Below, piece after piece: positions 46,166 to 58,497 of a DNA stretch of 64,000 bases. The stretch's first letter is position 1. Each line of letters opens with the position of its first letter. A model generated the notes under the pieces. The model did no database searches. It was not told the DNA's origin and saw nothing but the letters and a program-made list of their open reading frames with translations. Made by a program: the position numbers and the translations under genes. The stretch is from the NCBI RefSeq assembly GCF_040412425.1, contig NC_089742.1, forward strand, positions 73,951,625-74,015,624, given 5' to 3'. The stretch is from Macrobrachium rosenbergii. Its lineage: Eukaryota > Arthropoda > Malacostraca > Decapoda > Palaemonidae.

Positions 46166-47084
46166 ACCATACTCTTTGCTTTCTCTTACCCAGCTTTTCA
46201 AATATGATACTTGCTCTCTCTCTGAAGACTTCCAGACGATTTGAAGCATCTCGGAGATTGTTCCTGAAGACTTTGGAGCTCGGCGCATGTGCGACTGGCA
46301 TTTCTCTCGTTCTTGCAGGAGCTGGAGACTGAAGGATTCCAAAATGTCTTCAAGGAAAATAAGGAAAGTTTTAGATCATTTTAACGTCTCGTTAACCATT
46401 ACTTAGAGTTCTTTTTCTGACACAGGCAGTTTCTTTTCTTTTACGAGTCATCTTCTTTTATCTAATGGAATTCCCTCTTACTGATATATATAGCTATTCC
46501 CCGATGATGAGAGAGGGCTTCTGGGTATTCTTGTAGACGTCTTCACGACTTCAGGATCCTTTGAAGCAGTGTTCAGCTCCTGAAGCATTCCTGGAGAATC
46601 CAATGGGCTTTTCCAAAGGCTGCAGGGCTGGAGATCGTTTTGAAGCCTTCAGAAGCCCCAGAAGCCTCTGGAATTCATCTCCAAGAACGTGGGCTTATTC
46701 ATTTCCAAAAACTTAAGTTTCCCCCCAAAAAATCTTCGAAGCCTTTCGTCTCTGATTTCTTTTCAATAAAACTCTGTTCTTTAGTATTGTACAAGAAATC
46801 CAAATTCTACAGAGCCTGGAGATTGTCTTGAAGCCTTTGGAAGCCTGAGAAGCCTCCAAAATTCCCAGAAACCTTCGGAATTCCCAGATTCCTTACTGTC
46901 ACCCCAGGGATAGCAAGAATGATCCAGGCAATATCCACTTAGAACTTAGAGGGTATATACCTGCAGTTGCAATCTCTATACCAGTAATACGTAGTTCGGT
47001 GGTCTTCCACCATGGTGCGCTGCAAAGCCTTGCAGGCATCTTTAAACGTCTGGTAACCCCCAAATTGAACAGGGGTTTAGTGCG

Positions 47085-48100
47085 ATTGTGATTTGTTGTT
47101 ATTGTTAAAGTTTAATGAGTAAGTGTTTAGCGAATGTTTAGGGTTTAGTAAGTAAGTGTTTAGGGAATGTTTATGAGTAAGTGTTTGTTGAATGTTTAGT
47201 TTAGGGTTTAGTGAATTTTTTGTGAAAGTTAATGTTTAGTGTGTAAGTATATAGTGAATTTTTAGTAATTGCTTAGGGTTTAGTGAATGTTTATTGTGTA
47301 AGTGCTTAGTAAGTGTTTAGGGTTTAGTGAAGGTTTAGTGCATGTTAGTGTTTAATGAATGTTTAGTGTGCAGGTATTCAGTGAATGTTTACTGTGTACG
47401 TATTCAGTAAATGTTTACTAAGTTTAGGGTTTAGTGAATGTTTAGTAAGTGTTTAGGGTTTAGTGAATGTTTAGCGTGTGTTTAGTGAGTGCTTAGGGTT
47501 TAGTGAATGTTTTGTGAATGTTAGTGTTTAGTGAATGTTTAGTGTGTAAGTATTCAGTAATTGTTTAGTGTATAAGTATTTAGTGAATGTTTAAAGAGTG
47601 TTTATGATTTAGTGAATGATTTGTGAATGTTAATGTTTAGTGATTGTTTAGTTAGTATTCAGTGAATTTTTGGTGAGTGTTTAGTGAATGTCTTGTGAAA
47701 ATTAGCGTTTAGTGTGTAAGTTTTTAGTGAATGTTTAATGAGTGATTAGTGGATGTTCATTGTCTATTTAGTGTTTAATGAGTGTTACGGGATTTAATGT
47801 GCATTTGGGGTTAGTGAGTATTTAGTGTTTAATTTAATGAGTGTTTAGGGTTTAGTGAGTGTTTAGTGTATAGTGGGTGCTTAGTGAATGTTTAGTGAGT
47901 GTTTAGCATATAGTGAGTACTAAGTGAATGTTTAGTGTATAGTGAGTGCTCAGTGAATGCTTAGTGAGTGTTTAGTGTTTAATGAATGTTTAGGATTAAG
48001 TGAATGTTTACTAACTGTTTGGGGTACAGTGAGTATTTAGCGAGTGTTATTGTTTTATGAGTGTTTAGTGAGTGTTTAGTGTATAGTGAGTGCCTAGTGG
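47085..48100 (+). repeat. TTTAGTG minisatellite, unit 2
   Basis: Same modules as in unit 1, about 1 kb. It ends in the same ATTTATACAGTGGAATATTG that begins block D, but only about 25 bp of D survive before sequence jumps back to block A. Confidence 0.92.
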
Positions 48101-48126
48101 GTCATTTATACAGTGGAATATTGCAC

Positions 48127-48765
48127 TTTTTCTGTCGGACCCTTCCCTTCAAGGCTGCCCTCAAGAAAAGGGCCAGACTTGGGGGCTTTTTGGGACCCAT
48201 CCTTGAGGGGCTTGGGCCCTCTCCAGGCCCACTTCCCAAGCCTGGCAGGATACCTGCCTTCCTCCGAGGAAGTAGCCTCTGGGTCGGACCCTTCCCCTCA
48301 CCATACTCTTTGCTTTCTCTTACCCAGCTTTTCAAATATGACACTTGCTCTCTCTGATGGCTTCCAGACGATTTGAAGCATCTCGGAGATCGTTCCTGGA
48401 GACTTTGGAGTTCGGCGCATGCACGAATGGCATTTCTCTCGCTCTTCCAGGAATTGGAGACTGAAGGATTCCAAAATGTCTTCAAGGAAAATCCGGAAGG
48501 TTTTAGATCATTTTAACATCGCGTTAACCATTACTTAAGAGTTCTTTTTCTGACAAATAAGCAGTTTCTTTACTTTTACGAGTCGTCTTCTTATATCTTA
48601 TGGAATTCCCTCCTACTGATATATATAGGTATCCACCGATGACGAGTGAAGGCTTCTGGGTATTCTTGAAGAATTCTTCACGACTTCAGGATCCTTTGAA
48701 GCAGTGTTCAACTCCTGAAGCATTCCTGGAGAATCCAATGGGCTTTTCCAAAGGCTTCAGAGTCT
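48127..48765 (+). repeat. Short A array and truncated spacer B, unit 2b
   Basis: It starts inside a 147-bp repeat (GTCGGACCCTTCCC), has one further copy, and runs into B, which stops after AAAGGCTTCAGAG at about 48,762. Confidence 0.85.
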
Positions 48766-49015
48766 CCTTGGTATGACCCATCAGGCTATCAAGACTGGCT
48801 CTCCATAGTATTTGAGAGCTCTGCATTACTTGGTGTCGACACTAGTTTCTGCAGAGGTTTCAAGATGTCTGAGCCAAGATGCACTTCTAGTGTTCGTTGC
48901 TGAGCCTTCAAATAGGCAACCCCAAGATAATACAATCTGTTCCCACTTGATATTAGAAGGATTAAAAATAACACATCTTTCAATAAAGATTGAAAGATTT
49001 ATTTTCTGATGATAT
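48766..49015 (+). pseudogene. LINE RT fragment, partial, unit 2b
   Basis: It begins in the middle of block D (CTCCTTGGTATGACCCATCA) and continues to its end. The C array and the first half of D are missing. Confidence 0.7.
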
Positions 49016-49646
49016 GGTAGTGTGGAACTGACAATTAATATGGACTACACAGTACGCCATTTGATTCTTCTGATATATCTGCATACGAGTATGTGCGCAT
49101 TTGACAAATACATATTCAGGTCCCACCCGCTACCCTGGGCAGAGTTGGAACATATAAAAGGCCTATACTGTAAGTAAGAATGTGTAAAAACATCAAAAGA
49201 GAAATATGCTATTCTGTGCAAAAAAGGATTTTTAGGACGTGTACCTGCTCTCTCTCGGGAGAGAGAGCGAGTCCAGCAAAAAATTCCCTTTACTGCTCCC
49301 AAAGTGAATTTGCAGGCAGATGAACATGTTGGACCTTTCTGTAAATTCATAATTCGACGAAATAATAGTTAAAAAAATCTACTGAAATCACTCGTTTCAC
49401 TGGATTTTGTTCCTTCGTAATATTTCCAGATATTATGTTTCGAATTAGCTCTTGCACAAAAGTGACGTGGTTACCTTTCAAAAATTCGAAGACAATTGGT
49501 TTTTCAATAATGGTCATCTCGTGTAAAATTGTCGCCAAAAATAATTCAGTCTGCCACATTCCAAGGCTTTATTTCATTTACGATCTTCAGCTATCACATT
49601 CAGCTCTGTGAAGTTACTTGTTTAGTACAAGTGCCACATAGTCTCT

Positions 49647-49930
49647 GTAAGTTAAGTATACCTTAATTTAACCAGACCACTGAGCTGATTAACAGCTCTC
49701 CTAGGGCTGGCCCGAAGGATTAGACTTATTTTACGTGGCTAAGAACCAACTGGTTACCTAGTAACGGGACCTACAGCTTATTGCGGAATCCGGACCACAT
49801 TGTACCGAGAAATAAATTCCTATCACCAGAAATAAATTCCTCCAATTCTTCATTGGCTGGCTGGGGACTCGAACACAGGCCCAGCAGAGTGCTAGCCGAG
49901 AACTGTACCGACCCGTTCAACATGGAACTT
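49647..49930 (-). mobile_element. tRNA-derived SINE with target duplication
   Basis: A 284-bp insertion in spacer E of unit 2b. The flanks CACATAGTCTCT (49,635-49,646) and CACATACTCTCT (49,931-49,942) are a 12-bp target duplication with one mismatch. The tRNA-like head is at the right end on the minus strand, with TCGGCTAGCACTCTGCTGGG and TGTTCGAGTCCCC (B box). The body with AACAGCTCTCCTAGGGCTGG is one I associate with decapod genomes. Units 1 and 3 have uninterrupted sequence at this position. Confidence 0.85.
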
Positions 49931-49974
49931 CACATACTCTCTGCCCAGTGCCATAGGTACGTCGTTATTCATTC

Positions 49975-50365
49975 TTTGGAGGCTTTTGGGCCTCATCCTT
50001 GAAGTTCTTGGGCCCTTTCCAGGCCTGCTTCCCCGGCCTGGTAGGATACCTGCCTTCCTCCGAGGAAGCAGTCTCTGGGTTGGACCCTTCCCTTCAAGAC
50101 TGCCCTCAAGAGAATGGCCCTTGAAGATCTTGGCCCCTCTCCAGTCCCGCTTCCCCAGCCTGGCAGGATACCTGCCTTCCTCCGAGGAAGCAGCCTCTGG
50201 GTCGGACCCTTCCCTTCAAGGCTGCCCTCAAGAATAGGGCGAGCCTTGGGGGCTTTTGGGGCCGATCCTTGAGGGGCTTGGGCCCTCTCCAGGCCCACTT
50301 CCCCAGCCTGGCAGGATACCTGCCTTCCTCCGAGGAAGCAGCCTCTGGGTCGGACCCTTCCCCTC
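49975..50365 (+). repeat. 147-bp tandem array, unit 3 (about 3 copies)
   Basis: Starts at about 49,996 and 50,262, with a shortened copy between them. Confidence 0.92.
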
Positions 50366-51294
50366 ACCATACTCTTTGCTTTCTCTTACCCAGCTTTTCA
50401 AATATGACACTTGCTCTCTCTGAGGGCTTCCAGACGATTTGAAGCATCTCGGAGATTGTTCCTGGAGACTTTGGAGTTCGGCGCATGTGCGACTGGCATT
50501 TCTCTCGTTCTTTCAGGAGCTGAAGACTGAAGGATTCCAAAATGTCTTCAAGGAAAATCCGGAAGGTTTTAGATCATTTTAACATCGTGTTAACCATTAC
50601 TTAGAATTCTTTTTCTGACACATAAGCAGTTTCTTTGCTTTAACGAGTCATCTTCTTTTATCTTGTGGGATTCCCTCTTACTGATATATACAGATATCCC
50701 TCGATGACGAGAAAAGGCTTCTGGATATTCTTCAAGATTTCTTCACGGCTTCAGGATCCTTTGAAGCAGTGGTCAGCTCCTGAAGCATTCCTGGAGAATC
50801 CAATGGGCTTTTCCAAGGGCATCAGGGCCTGGAGATCGTTTTGAAGCCTTCAGAAGTTCCAGAAGCCTCTGGAATTCATCTCCAAGAACGTAGGCTTACT
50901 CATCTCCAAAACCGTAGGCTTCTCAAAGAAATCTTCGAGGCCTTTCGTCTCTGATTTCTTCTCAATAAAACTCTGTTCTTTAATATTGTGCAAGAAATCC
51001 AAAGGCTACAGAGCCTGGAGATTGTCTTGAAGCCTTCGGAAGCTCGAGGAACCTCCAAAATTCCCAGAAGCCTTTGGAATTCCCGGATTCCTTACTGTCA
51101 CCCCAGGGATGGCAAGAATGATCCGGACAATATCCACTTGGGACATACCTGGAGTTGCGATCTCTATATCAGTACTACGTGGTTCGGTGGTCTTCCACCA
51201 TGGCATGCTGCAAAGCATTGCGGGCATCTTTAAAGGTCTGGTAACCCGCAAATTGAACAGTGGTTTCGTGCGATTCTGTTTTATTTTTATTGTT

Positions 51295-52130
51295 AATGTT
51301 TAATGAGTAAGTGTTTAGCGAATGTTTAAGGTTTAGTAAGTGTTTAGAGAATGTTTATGAGTAAGTGTTTGGTGAATGTTTAGTTTAGGGTTTAGTGAAT
51401 GTTAGTGAATGTTTAGTGAGTTTTTAGGGTTTAGTGAATGTTTATTGTGTAAGTGTTTAGCAAGTGTTTAGATTTTAGTGAAGGTTTAGTGCATGTTAGT
51501 GTTTAGTGAATGTTTAATGTGCAAGTATTCAGTGAATGTTTACTCTGTACGTATTCGGTAAATGTTTAGTGAATGTTTAAGGTTAATGAATGTTTTGTGA
51601 ATGTTTAGTGTGTGTTTAGTGATTGCTTAGGGTTTAGTGAATGTTAGTGCTTAGTGAATGTTTAGCGTGAAAGTAGTCAGTGTATGTTTAGTGTATAGGT
51701 ATTTGGTGAATGTATAGTGAGTGTTTAGGATTTAGTGAATGTTTAGTGAGTGTTTAGTGAATGTCTTGTGAAAATTAGTGTTTAGTGTGTAAGTGTTTAG
51801 TGAGTGTTTAACGAGTGATTAGTAGATGCTCATTATCTATTAAGTGTTTAATGAGTGTTTAGGGATTTAATGAGCATTTGGGGTTTAGTGAGTATTTAGT
51901 GTTTAATGAGTATTTAGGGTTTAGTGAGTGTTTAGTGTATAGTGAGTACTTAGTGAATGTTAATTGTATAGTGAGTGCTTAGTGAATGCTTAGTGAGTGT
52001 TTAGTGTTTAATGAATGTTTAGGATTAAGTGACTGTTTACTGAGTGTTTGGGGTACAGTGAATATTTAGTGAGTGTTTGTTGTTTTATGAGTGTTGGTGA
52101 GCGTTTATTGTATCGTGAATGACTAGTGGG
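51295..52130 (+). repeat. TTTAGTG minisatellite, unit 3
   Basis: Same module set as in units 1 and 2, about 830 bp. Confidence 0.92.
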
Positions 52131-52600
52131 TCAGTTATAGAGTAAAATATTGCAACTCTTCTGTCCTGATCTACGTATGATACAACTTAAGCGACTGCAA
52201 AATCTACTAAATACAGCTGCAAGATTGATAAAAGGTGGCGACACCTCGGGACAGGATATTCATTCTGTATTGTTTGAAATGCACAGGCTGTCTGTGACAG
52301 CATGGTGGGGTATGGGTAAGGAGATTAGATAGTGTAACCTCCTTGGTATGACCCATCAGGCTATCAAGACTAGCTGCCCAATGTATTTGAGAGCTCTGCA
52401 GTACATGACACAACCAACGAATGATGTTTACTCTAGTGTCTGCAGAGTTTTCAAGATGTCTGAGCCAAGATGCACTTCGAGTGTTCGTTGTTGAGCCTTC
52501 AAGCATTCAACCCCTAGATAATACAATCTATTCCCACTTGATATTAGGAGGATTAAAATATCAGATCTTTCAATAAAGATTGAAAGATTTATTTTACGAT
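52131..52600 (+). pseudogene. LINE RT C-terminal fragment, unit 3
   Basis: This is the best preserved copy. The open stretch 52,150-52,332 reads QLKRLQNLLNTAARLIKGGD and VLFEMHRLSVTAWW, the thumb-side motif of Jockey/CR1-type RT. It then continues through stops to YNLFPLDIRRIK-like sequence near 52,525. Confidence 0.75.
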
Positions 52601-53215
52601 GATGTGGTAGTGTGGATCTGACAACTAATATGGACTATACGCACTACGCCATTTGATTCTTCTGATATATCTGCATATGTGCTCGTTTGACAAATAAATG
52701 CTCAGGTCCCACCCGGTTCCCTGGGAGGAGTGGGACCAGATAAAAAGCCTATACTGTGAGTAAGAATGTGTAAAAACATCAGAAGAGAAATTTGCTATTT
52801 GTGCTAAAAGGTATTTTTAGGACGCGTACATGCTCTCTCTTGGGAGAGAGAGCGAGACCATACTAGACCTTTCTGTAAATTTATAATTCAACGAATTAAT
52901 AGTTAAAAAATCTACTGAAATCACTCGTTTCGCTGGATTTTATTTCTTCGTATTATTTCCAGATATTATGTTTTGAATTAACTCTTACACAAAAGTGACG
53001 TGGTTACCTTTCAAAAATTCGCAGACAATTGGTTTTTCAACAATGGGCATTGCGTGTAAAATTGTAGCCAAAAATAATTCAGTCTGCCACATTCCAAGGC
53101 TTTATTTCATCTATGATCTTTTAGCTATGACATCCAGCTCTGTGTAGTTAGTGGTTTATTACGAGTGCATCATAGTCTCACTGCCCAGTGCCATAGGTAT
53201 GTCATTATTCATTCT

Positions 53216-54330
53216 TTTTTACTATAAAGATGTGGACAAGCATTAATTTATTAGCATGATATGTATCTTGATGCTCGTAGATTTAAGTGCATCTGTAATG
53301 GTACTTTAAAGCACATTACTTACTTATCACTCATTTCTCAACTGTTATCAATGAATCTGTAATTACTTAATTACCATTATTTTCAACTGCTTCTGACCAT
53401 GCATACTTCCCTCTTTTGGCATTTTTGCTCTCCAAGACACGACCATTCTGTTACGCGTAAGCTTAAAAAAAAAAAACTGATGGACGACAGGTTCGTTCTT
53501 TACATACGTGTACATCAAAACCGATAACTTTTATGTGTCAAGAGTTTGTAGACGATCAATTCATGGACTGACACATAAAGACATTACATTAAAGAAAGTC
53601 TCACTCTGAAAAGGAAAATGATATACAGGTAAATAAATTACGGTTATAGTATCAGAATACATAATGGGACAATGAAGAGTGAATGGAATAGTGGAAAATA
53701 CAGGCCATTTAAATAACCCGCACATGGCCTTTACGATGACGACATCACCTCCATATTGGGATTGCGTAAAGAAAGTAGTTCTAGTTTAATATTGTCTTTT
53801 TATATGAAAATTTATTTATATTATACAAATTTTTATCATTTTACGTATAAATAAATAATTATAAACTGTTTTAATGATCAATGTCAATCTAATTTGGCCC
53901 AAAACCTCAGCGCAGCAATACTTTGGTGTTGGGAACACATGGACCGTCCTTTGAAAGGACTCTCTTTCGCTCAAAGATGTCTGATAAGTACGATCAACAA
54001 AAGTGAGTGCCTTTAGTCCTGTTTCAGTGAATAGGGGTTCCATGTTGAATTATTTTATTAAACGTAAGTAGTGTGCCGTGCCATTAATGCAAAGGAAGTA
54101 CGCCAAGTGCCCCAGCTGAAGCGGAATTCTATAAATGAAACTAGGTGGGCAGTGGCCGTATATAATGGCGGCCAGTAGTAGGTCAGTAGTAGCCGAATGC
54201 CAAACCAGGAATGTTCGGTGATGGTTAGATTTGGAAAAGTACGCCACCCGCAGTCTCCATGAATGGGCAAACGGAAGTGTAGCCACAAAAATCGAAAAAT
54301 TCATTGTTTATATTCGAGTTTTATTGTTCG
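53216..54330. other. Unassigned DNA with two small minus-strand frames
   Basis: Minus-strand frames 53,816-54,043 (75 codons, including FTETGLKALTFVDRTYQTSL) and 54,050-54,304 (84 codons) are not repeat translations, but I recognise neither. No splice or promoter context was established. Confidence 0.3.
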
Positions 54331-57300
54331 ACGGCCCCCAAGAGGGCTGCTGCTGTCGTAGTCTCAGGCCGAGGAGGCCTTCCGGACCATGTCTGTCTTC
54401 TCCTCGAAGCCTCGTAGTACCCTTGACCTAGCTTCGTGGATGCACGTCGCTTAGACTGCTTGCTGACCTTATTTAGCCTAGCCGAAGTCCATTTGTTCAC
54501 TATTAAACGTCACGGTAGGTTTTTTTTTTTGTTCTAGGAACGAGGCCTAGATGAAGCGCACCGCTTTTAGGGAGGGAAGCTCGTGCAGCTGAGGCATTTA
54601 ATGTTCGGTAATTTTACATTTTAGGGGTCCAAATTTATTGCTTCCTTTAGTGTGTCTAAGGTTTCTTTTATATTTTCAGTTTCTTTCGACAGATAAGCAA
54701 ACAAGTAGGTATATGTGCCAAAAAAAAAAAAAATCAGCTGATCTTACGAAAGCAGAGACTATAAAAAAGGAAAAAAGCTCTGCACCTCACGCAAGAATGA
54801 GCGGTTTATCTGCTCGCAAAAGCAGAGATTTAAGATTTTCCTAAAATTCTGTGGGTCCTTTTACCCGTAAGACATGTTTTTGTTTACGTTCCCCCTTATT
54901 TCCCTTGGTTTTTATTACAATTCTGCTTCTGTTAGTGGGGTAAACTACCCATTTTTTCATTGTTTTCGATGATTCAATGAATATTTGATAAATCTGTGGC
55001 CTGACCTTGACTTTACGTAATGGAGTGAATTTGCACCCCTAAACTGTAGGATTACCCTAGGGGCAAGCAAGCAAACGTGGTGCTGTGCTTTACTTTGCTT
55101 GAATACACGAAACGTCGGGAGATTCTGTGGAATAACCCCAGGACGACCGTGAACCCCTTTGTTATAGTGTACTTTCTTTGTGATGCCCTTCGAGAGGATA
55201 ACAAAGAAAGGGATAGGTTACTTTTGGTGAGGAGAATTACTGGTTATCTCCATCAGAAAGAAGTACAAAACCGATTTATTTAGGCATAGTGTACCCTGAG
55301 CATTATGTAAGTAAACAAAGGGACAGGAGTTTCCTATTAGGGTAGGCTGCCATACAAAATCCCATCCTTGACCCCACATATGATCCAGTAACTTAGCCAA
55401 GTGTCTGGTGGGATTTTTTTAAAATGTAAATTACTGTGGTTAATTCTAAGGAAAGCAATGCACGGTGGGTAGTGTTTATTTTTGAAATTTTTTTTTGACT
55501 GAACACTAGGCAACATAAGTGTAGCCTATAGTTATGCAGTGTAGGTGGGATAACTCGAGAAATTTATGGAAATAATGTGAGAAGTTTTTAATCTTTTGGT
55601 TTGGTACAAAACATTTTGTCTTGGTGAGTTATTTCTTTTTTTTGGCAGAAAAAATGTCATTTCTCACATTATTTTGATAAATTTTCCAAGTAATCTCGCC
55701 TATGCTGCTTTATTTACTACCTTTTCTCTATGGATCAGACAAAAAATTTCATTATTAAACAATTATCTATGTGCAGAGTTCTAACTTAGAATTACCTAAC
55801 AATGAAAGACTAGCCAACTGTCTACATATGGTGTTGGGAACCAGATTACTAGCTTAGGTTATAAGTCAAAATCAGTTTCTGCATGAAATATGCATCATGT
55901 TGAATACAGATATTCAAAGTAGGCTAGGCTGTAGCCTACTTCCTACATGTAGTGTTTTTCGTATATTTGATCTCCATAGGTGAATGAAGTAGGCCTAGGT
56001 TATTTTTTGTGAAAATATATGTAAGTTGTCATAATTTCAGCTTGGAAGTGCACATTTCCAATATTTCACTTCAAATTTTAACAGTTGCAGTGCTCAACCT
56101 AAAACACATCCTCCCTGTTGTAATAACAGAGGAAGCCCCAATGGAGAAGAGGTTGGGTAAATTTTTATTATATTACTGGTCCTACTTGCTTGAATGCTGT
56201 GTTTAGTAGCCTACCAGCCCTGCAGGTATGAATGTTGAAGCATAAACCCCAGACAAAATAACGTGTTTATGGTAAATTTGTGGTAGATTTCAGCATGAAT
56301 TTTCTGTTATGCATAATAAGTAGACTCAGCCCAAGTACAGAAACAGATTCCAATATTGAGAGCTGGTATTAAAGCTGGTAGTGAGAATTTGTGTAAGAAA
56401 GTAAATGCAAAGAAGTAGGCCACAAAACATATTGACTAGGCTATGAATATAGTAAGTGGTGTATATAGTACAGTGGGTATGAATGTAAAAACATAAAAAA
56501 AGTGGTAAATTTCTCAAATTATCCCATCAGTTGTATTATATACAACTGTTTCTGTATTTTTTTTAGTAAAAAATTTATAAATTTAATAAACGCTAAAGGG
56601 CTAGTGTTAAGTACTAAACAATTGTTAATTATAATTTAACCTCCTTATGGTTTTAGGAAGTATATAAATCCAAGTAAAATACTGGGATGTATCCAAACAT
56701 GATGTAGTGTCGAATGTTTCCCTGGGTGCTTTGTCCCTGGACCCTTATATCTAGAACCTGGTGTGCCATAAAATAATGCAGTGATATGATGATTCATCTG
56801 CCATTTAAACATCATGTAACACCTTGATCAGTATATGCCACAGTTCCAGATGGTAAATGACAGTTCATGGGAATTGAGTCAGCAAAGCAGTTCCATTTAT
56901 TTAAACTAAATAATTCGAAACGCAGCACGAACTAACTGAAGAACCACTTTTCAGCTGCTTATTTCACTCAGTGCAGTATTTGTAAAATTTCACAGACCTT
57001 ATTATGTAATGAAACCTAAGCACATGGAGTTCTGAAGTTATCTTGCAATAGGGAAAGTAAAAATTTATTTGAGGAGCAAGTACAGAGTGAGGGGTCAGGG
57101 CTACTTTAGGCCCAGTAGGCATTTCAGAGGGAATATGACATAATTAGGCTTACCTCAACCTAACCTAGCAGCAGATGCTATGACCTAGTGGTTGATGTGA
57201 TGGGACTTTGCCTCAATGGACCCCCCGAAGTATATCGTGATTCTTTTGCTTTGCATTCTTCCCAAATTTGAATTTTGCTAGTGTGTCTGGGCTTCAGTGG

Positions 57301-57850
57301 CCACTTGAATTCACTTACAATAAAGAATTGATTGGTAGAACTTTGTAACATCATAGTTGACTAGTAGAAGGAGGAGGGTGATTGTGGGAAACCCTCGCTC
57401 ACCATCACTGAGCACTTATCTTCAGCCACCATTGAGGAGGACATCATGCTGCTCACCTGCAGACTACTAAGTTGAAGTTTTGATCCCAGTTTGCGTTACT
57501 TGAGTTTTTTGCCTTGTTTTTAATCCTCCTTAATATGCTAACTGTTACATGTGAGTGGGGATCCTCGTTACAAGTGAATGCTGGTCTTTTCTCAGGACCA
57601 GTACAATTGTGCATGCTTCGCTACCATTCACCCCCTACCATGTGGGGTGCACTAGGGATGATGCTTAACTAGATACATATGAATGTGGCCCTTTCTTTAA
57701 TCTGGGAAACCCATATTTTTGCCGTGTTCCCTGGACTGCTTATCATTTGCTAAGACTGTATAGCTGCTGTATATTGTTGCTGCATTTGCAAAGGAGCTGA
57801 ATCCTGTTGACCTCTTTCCAGTGGGTGGGCATCAAACATGGGTGGTGATC
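54331..57850. other. No gene recognised; AT-rich, low-repeat DNA
   Basis: GC-richer sequence at about 54,330-54,513 ends in a donor-like GTAGGT and could be a non-coding first exon. The remainder is AT-rich with TAGGCCTA-type words and only short open frames (for example 55,077-55,283 and 56,009-56,206), none with motifs. It may be the 5' region or first intron of the eIF4A gene. Confidence 0.3.
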
Positions 57851-58170
57851 TTTCATTGTCTGCTTCCCACATTTTCAACTGCCCTCTCACATGAGATCCT
57901 GCTGGACTTGAAGTGAAGGCATTTCCCCCCTCCTACAGTCAGTGGAGATGTTCTTTCACCTGGAGGTTGTATGTCTACTATAGGTAGTTTTGACATCAAG
58001 AGGCTCCTGTGTGTGTTTGGTATGTCAAGTTTTTTGGTGACTTGGAATGGAGGCATGCCCCAGACCCCTACCCACATGCTTCAGCCAAAGCATATGGGTA
58101 AAGTCAGTTCTACCTTCTTGTTTGGCATGGGTGGTCTCCTGATAGATATAAACTTGCAGTTGGGGTTTCT

Positions 58171-58258
58171 GTGACAAGGTGCTGCTATGCAAGGCCTATA
58201 GGTATAGCAATGACGTGACAAGTTGCTGCTATGCAAGGCCTATGGGTATAGCAATGAT
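58171..58258 (+). repeat. 44-bp tandem duplication
   Basis: 58,171-58,214 and 58,215-58,258 are the same 44-bp unit (GTGACAAGGTGCTGCTATGC...) with three differences. Confidence 0.9.
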
Positions 58259-58497
58259 CTTCGTGCATGTGCTCATGCAGCATCTTGTTCAGTTCTTAGT
58301 TCTCCTTGAACCCTAGAGTTACACGAAAGTGATTATGTCTGTTCTCATGTGGCCTCTGCTAGTTACTTTTGCTGATCTTAGCAGTCTTAACAAGAGGGAT
58401 AACCTGTTTACGGATCATTCTCAGCTTCTGGTTTGTTGATAGGTACCAGTGGAACTGATCATGAGAGGATCCTTCTTTTGCTTCTGGGGTTAGGATT

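Larger units (their letters stand above)
41590..53215 (+). repeat. Higher-order tandem repeat, four units
   Basis: The unit order is: A (147-bp array), B (spacer of about 850 bp), C (TTTAGTG minisatellite), D (LINE RT fragment), E (spacer of about 600 bp). Unit 1 is 41,590-45,600. Unit 2 is 45,600-48,127 (A, B, C, then cut at the start of D). Unit 2b is 48,127-49,975 (short A, truncated B, partial D, E with a SINE). Unit 3 is 49,975-53,215. Spacer sequences align clearly between units with scattered substitutions. No gene function is visible. Confidence 0.9.

Noticed and set aside
41590..50410. Many overlapping open frames on both strands over the 147-bp repeats
   Set aside because: The period is 147 bp (49 codons), so any stop-free phase stays open through the array. 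The peptides repeat every 49 residues and have no coding context.
41590..53215. CRISPR-like spaced repeats
   Set aside because: The repeats are long, contiguous and without unique spacers of constant length, and the genome is eukaryotic.
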